A stretch of 34,729 nt of DNA from an uncultured Ectothiorhodospiraceae bacterium. GTDB taxonomy: Bacteria; Pseudomonadota; Gammaproteobacteria; XJ16; Halofilaceae. A program made the translations under genes and the position numbers. The stretch is taken from the NCBI GenBank assembly GCA_913055615.1, contig CAJXKK010000027.1, positions 1 through 34,729 of the forward strand, given 5' to 3'. The notes beneath the pieces were generated by a model. It did no database searches. It saw nothing but the letters and a program-made list of their open reading frames with translations, and was not told where the DNA came from. How positions within the stretch are numbered: the first letter of the stretch is position 1; every line of letters starts with the position of its first letter. Below, one piece after another: positions 31,807 to 34,729 of this stretch.

Positions 31807-32526
31807 TCACTGCTGGCGGTACTGTTGATCGCCAAACAGGATCTCGCGCGCTTTTTCGTCAAAGCCGGTTCCCGACTTGCCCTGATCGCGTGCCTCGGCC
31901 AGGACCTCGAGTGCACGCTGGACGGCGGGGCGCTCACCGATCGTCTCGAACCACCGTTTGAGATTCGGGAACTCGGCGAGATCCTGCCCCTGGCGCTCGT
32001 GCGGACGCACCCACGGCCAGCTCGCCATGTCGGCGATCGAGTATTCGCCGGCCAGGTATTCGCTCTCGCCCAGACGCCGATCCATCACGTTATAGAGCCG
32101 GTAGACCTCGCTGGTATAGCGCGTAATCGCGTAGTCGATGGTTTCCGGCGCGTAATTGCAAAAATGGTGCGCCTGGCCGGCCATCGGGCCGAGGCCACCC
32201 ATCTGGAACATCAGCCACTGCAGCATGCTGTAATACGCGGCCGGCTCCTCGGGGATGAAACGCCCGCTCTTCTCGGCCAGATAAATCAGGATCGCGCCGG
32301 ACTCGAACAGCGACAACGGCTCGCCACCCGGCCCCTCGGGATCGATGATGGCCGGCATCTTGTTGTTCGGCGCGATTTTCAGGAACTCGGGGTCGAACTG
32401 GTGACCGCGGGTGATGTTCACCGGCTCGACCTCGTACGGCAGGCGCGATTCTTCCAGCATGATAGTGATCTTGTGGCCGTTCGGCGTGGGCCAGTAGTAC
32501 AGTTTGATCGGTTGCTGTTGGCTCAT
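31807..32526 (-). CDS. Nu-class glutathione S-transferase (YfcG/YghU-like)
   Basis: This 239-residue cytoplasmic GST has an N-terminal thioredoxin-like domain with YYWPTPNGHKITIMLEESRL, where the TPNG(H)K segment is typical of Nu-class enzymes with disulfide reductase activity. It also has NNKMPAIIDPEG and the glutathione-binding LFESGAILIYLAEKSG. The C-terminal helical domain has LQWLMFQMGGLGPMAGQAHH and YSIADMASWPWV. The ATG at 32526 has GGAGGT 7 bp upstream; longer frames lie in other genes' space. It is followed closely by the small unknown gene and preceded by the MetF-like gene after 80 bp. Confidence 0.94.
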   Translation of the reverse strand: MSQQQPIKLYYWPTPNGHKITIMLEESRLPYEVEPVNITRGHQFDPEFLKIAPNNKMPAIIDPEGPGGEPLSLFESGAILIYLAEKSGRFIPEEPAAYYSMLQWLMFQMGGLGPMAGQAHHFCNYAPETIDYAITRYTSEVYRLYNVMDRRLGESEYLAGEYSIADMASWPWVRPHERQGQDLAEFPNLKRWFETIGERPAVQRALEVLAEARDQGKSGTGFDEKAREILFGDQQYRQQ

Positions 32527-32606
32527 TCGGTCGACCTCCGACTCGGAAACGGGTCCACCCATCTTTCGCACAGGTTCACGGCGACGCCACTGGCAACCGC
32601 CGTCAT

Positions 32607-33380
32607 CTATTTGCGCGCACGCGCCGCCGCCACCAGTGGGCCGATGTCCGCACCGTAGGCGAACACGTGGAAGCCGTCCTGCGCGCGCATCCAGTCGCAG
32701 GCGGCCACCCGGGTGACGAAATCGCGGGGATCGGGCAGGCGCGAGCGCAGTATGCGGAAGATCAGGTCCAGGTTCGGCCGGTTCAGGGCGCGCAGGCTCC
32801 GTTCGGACAGGATTTCGGCACGGGCGCTGCGCAGCACTGAAGCAAGCGCCTTGCGTGGCACCTCGGCCATGACCCCGACGTGGATGGGCACGGTGACACC
32901 TGCCTGGCGCACCGTCTCGCCCCAGCGGCACATGTTGTCCGCGTCGAAGCTCGCCTGCGTGATGACGCGCTGGGCACCGGCAGCCTGCTTGCCGCAGAGG
33001 ATCGACGCGCTCTTGCGACGATGCGCTTCGTTGGTGCGCGTAAAGTAATCTTCCGGATATGCGCCGACCGACACGTGGATGTCGTTGGCGCGCAACACCG
33101 TGATGATCTCATCGAGGGCGTGTGCGCCATTGCCGTGCCCGGGGTTGCCGGAGACGGCCAGCACGCGGTCGAGGCCATTGCGCGCCAGCAGCTTGGCGGC
33201 GTCGTGCGGGTCCGCGATCCGGTTCGCCGGCGCGTGGACGGTCACGGGCCCCTTGACGCCGGCCGCCCGCCCCACCGCCTCCTCGAAGGTGTCGATGCAG
33301 GGCATCAGGACTTCATCGACACCGGCGTCGAGCAGGTTGCGTGCGCTTTTCGGCCCCAGGGCTTCCGCACTGAGCAACAT
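32607..33380 (-). CDS. Divergent methylenetetrahydrofolate reductase-like protein
   Basis: This 257-residue protein has the TIM-barrel fold of MetF. Matching segments are LARNGLDRVLAVSGNPGHGN, SVGAYPEDYFTRTNEAHRRK, GKQAAGAQRVITQASFDADN and VTVPIHVGVMAEVP. It is shorter than MetF (about 290-300). The ATG at 33380 has GGAGG 5 bp upstream, so the short N-terminus seems real. The FEFFPPK segment with the catalytic Glu of MetF is not recognisable at the N-terminus (MLLSAEALGPKSA). The usual RGD of the folate/flavin site reads SGN. It may act on another C1-folate or flavin reaction; MetF-like paralogues occur in one-carbon catabolic loci. Confidence 0.7.
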   Translation of the reverse strand: MLLSAEALGPKSARNLLDAGVDEVLMPCIDTFEEAVGRAAGVKGPVTVHAPANRIADPHDAAKLLARNGLDRVLAVSGNPGHGNGAHALDEIITVLRANDIHVSVGAYPEDYFTRTNEAHRRKSASILCGKQAAGAQRVITQASFDADNMCRWGETVRQAGVTVPIHVGVMAEVPRKALASVLRSARAEILSERSLRALNRPNLDLIFRILRSRLPDPRDFVTRVAACDWMRAQDGFHVFAYGADIGPLVAAARARK

Positions 33381-33482
33381 GACATCCTCCGCGAGACGTG
33401 GGTGTCCGACCCTTCGTTTGCAACGCGGTTCCGGTGGCGCTCCGGACTCCGTGCACCGCGCTCACCGCCCCGGTGCAGCCTC

Positions 33483-34729
33483 TCAGCCGAGCCACCGCCG
33501 CGCGTTGCGGAACATGCGCAGCCACGGCCCGTCCGCGCCCCACTCCGGGGGATGCCACGAATACTGCACCGTGCGGAACGCACGCTCCGGATGCGGCATC
33601 ATGATGGTGACACGCCCATCCGTGCTGGTGAGGCCGGTCACGCCGCAGGGGGAACCGTTGGGGTTCCACGGCCAGGTCTCGGTTGTCTGCCCCCAGGGAT
33701 CCACATAGCGCAGGGCGACCGTATCCATTGCCACCGGGCCGCCGCCGCCCCAGCTGGCGCAGCCTTCGCCGTGCGCAACCGGCACCGGCAGCCGCGAGCC
33801 TTCCATCCCGGCGAGGAACAGCGACGCCGATGACAGCACCTCGACCATCGACAGCCGGGCCTCGAACTGCTCGGAGCGGTTGCGCACAAACGTCGGCCAG
33901 TTATCGGCGCCGGGGATCAGGTCGCGCAGTTGCGCCAGCATCTGGCAGCCGTTGCATACGCCAAGCGAAAACGTATCCGCACGCGCAAAGAAGGCAGCGA
34001 ACTCATCCCGCGTGCGCTCGTTGAAGCGGATCGATCGCGCCCAGCCACCGCCGGCGCCGAGCACGTCGCCGTAGGAGAAGCCACCACAGGCGGTGATGCC
34101 GGCGAAATCGGTCAGCGACACGCGGCCCGCGCTCAGGTCACTCATATGGACGTCAACGCTCTCGAACCCGGCACGGTCGAAGGCCGCGGCCATCTCGTTC
34201 TGACCGTTGACGCCCTGCTCGCGCAGGACCGCCATCCGCGGTCGCGCGCCGCCGATCAAGGGGGCGGCGATATCCTCCTGCGGATCGAAGCCGACACTCG
34301 GGCGTAACCCCGGATCGCTCCCGGTGACGATGCTCTCGTATTGCTCCTCGGCGCACTCCGGATTGTCCCGCAGCGACTGCATCCGGTAGCTCGTCTCGTG
34401 CCAGGCGCCGTGCAGGCTGGCGCGGTCGGCCTCGAAGACGCCGACACCGCCATGACGGAATCGGATCATGCCGTCCGTGGTCGGATGACCCAGCGAGTGG
34501 ACCAGCGCTTCGAGACCATGGCGGGCAAGGATCGCGTCGACCTCGGCGCGGCGCCCCGCGCCGATCTGCACGACCGCACCGGCCTCCTCGGCGAACGCCG
34601 CCGCCAGCGGCGATTCGCCGAGCGCATCCAGATCGATCGACAACCCAGTGCCGCCCGCCAGTGCCATCTCGCAGAGCGTCGTGAACACACCCCCGTCCGA
34701 GCGGTCGTGGTAGGCGTGCAGCAGGCCGG
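33483..34729 (-). CDS. purL: Phosphoribosylformylglycinamidine synthase, C-terminal part
   Basis: PurL makes FGAM from FGAR, ATP and glutamine in purine synthesis. The gene is cut by the right edge; the frame stays open to base 34729 and reads LLHAYHDRSDGGVFTTLCEM, a hallmark of the second synthase half. The last 260 residues are the glutaminase domain: PRMAVLREQGVNGQNEMAAAF, GGFSYGDVLGAGGGWARSI, nucleophile Cys in GVCNGCQML, and the His-Glu pair in PHPERAF. The visible part is about 415 residues of a protein near 1,300. Its presence as one chain is typical of gammaproteobacteria. Confidence 0.96.
   Translation of the reverse strand, partial: GLLHAYHDRSDGGVFTTLCEMALAGGTGLSIDLDALGESPLAAAFAEEAGAVVQIGAGRRAEVDAILARHGLEALVHSLGHPTTDGMIRFRHGGVGVFEADRASLHGAWHETSYRMQSLRDNPECAEEQYESIVTGSDPGLRPSVGFDPQEDIAAPLIGGARPRMAVLREQGVNGQNEMAAAFDRAGFESVDVHMSDLSAGRVSLTDFAGITACGGFSYGDVLGAGGGWARSIRFNERTRDEFAAFFARADTFSLGVCNGCQMLAQLRDLIPGADNWPTFVRNRSEQFEARLSMVEVLSSASLFLAGMEGSRLPVPVAHGEGCASWGGGGPVAMDTVALRYVDPWGQTTETWPWNPNGSPCGVTGLTSTDGRVTIMMPHPERAFRTVQYSWHPPEWGADGPWLRMFRNARRWLG

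Overview
The window reads as chromosome of a high-GC gammaproteobacterium. RecB and RecD of a RecBCD enzyme, a single-chain PurL, a thioredoxin-type PAPS reductase and the YdbH-YnbE-YdbL envelope set all point there. Many proteins are rich in Asp and Glu, which would fit a halophile of the Chromatiales/Ectothiorhodospiraceae kind. The lineage is inference only, because no rRNA or other phylogenetic marker is present. I saw no tRNA, rRNA, CRISPR array, complete insertion sequence or prophage gene.

Layout. Positions 1-6040 hold recB (5' end cut by the window) and recD on the plus strand. Positions 6189-13640 are a minus-strand ABC importer operon of the peptide/nickel class, read SBP, permease, permease, ATPase, ATPase, small membrane protein. 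Its solute-binding protein has its two lobes in the reverse of the usual order, and both permeases carry large extracytoplasmic insertions. Positions 14022-16807 hold the three AmmeMemoRadiSam genes: a radical SAM enzyme on the minus strand, and Memo plus AMMECR1 overlapping on the plus strand. Then come a lysozyme-like transglycosylase, a DoxX membrane protein, and a MASE1 histidine kinase with a FixJ-type regulator (18480-20782). After these lie a small secreted protein, the SelO AMPylase, an MMPL/RND transporter and cysH. From 27025 to the right edge everything runs on the minus strand: ydbL, ynbE, ydbH, a universal stress protein, a small unknown protein, a Nu-class GST, a divergent MetF-like protein and the C-terminal part of purL.

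The most striking layer is not genic. Nearly every larger gap is filled with short palindromic repeats. I count seven families in fourteen places, plus two arrays of 7-bp tandem repeats. Most families carry a GTAG terminus followed by an imperfect palindrome, the hallmark of REP elements mobilised by RAYT transposases. One inverted REP pair lies inside recB and is translated in frame between helicase motifs II and III. Another repeat cluster splits the otherwise overlapping ABC operon and creates a 99-codon reading frame joined to both neighbouring genes by ATGA overlaps.

How the genes work together: RecB and RecD are subunits of one repair helicase-nuclease, and recC is presumably outside the window. 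The five ABC genes form one importer. The three Amme/Memo/radical-SAM proteins form a conserved set of uncertain chemistry. The kinase and regulator form one phosphorelay. YdbH, YnbE and YdbL form one envelope bridge.
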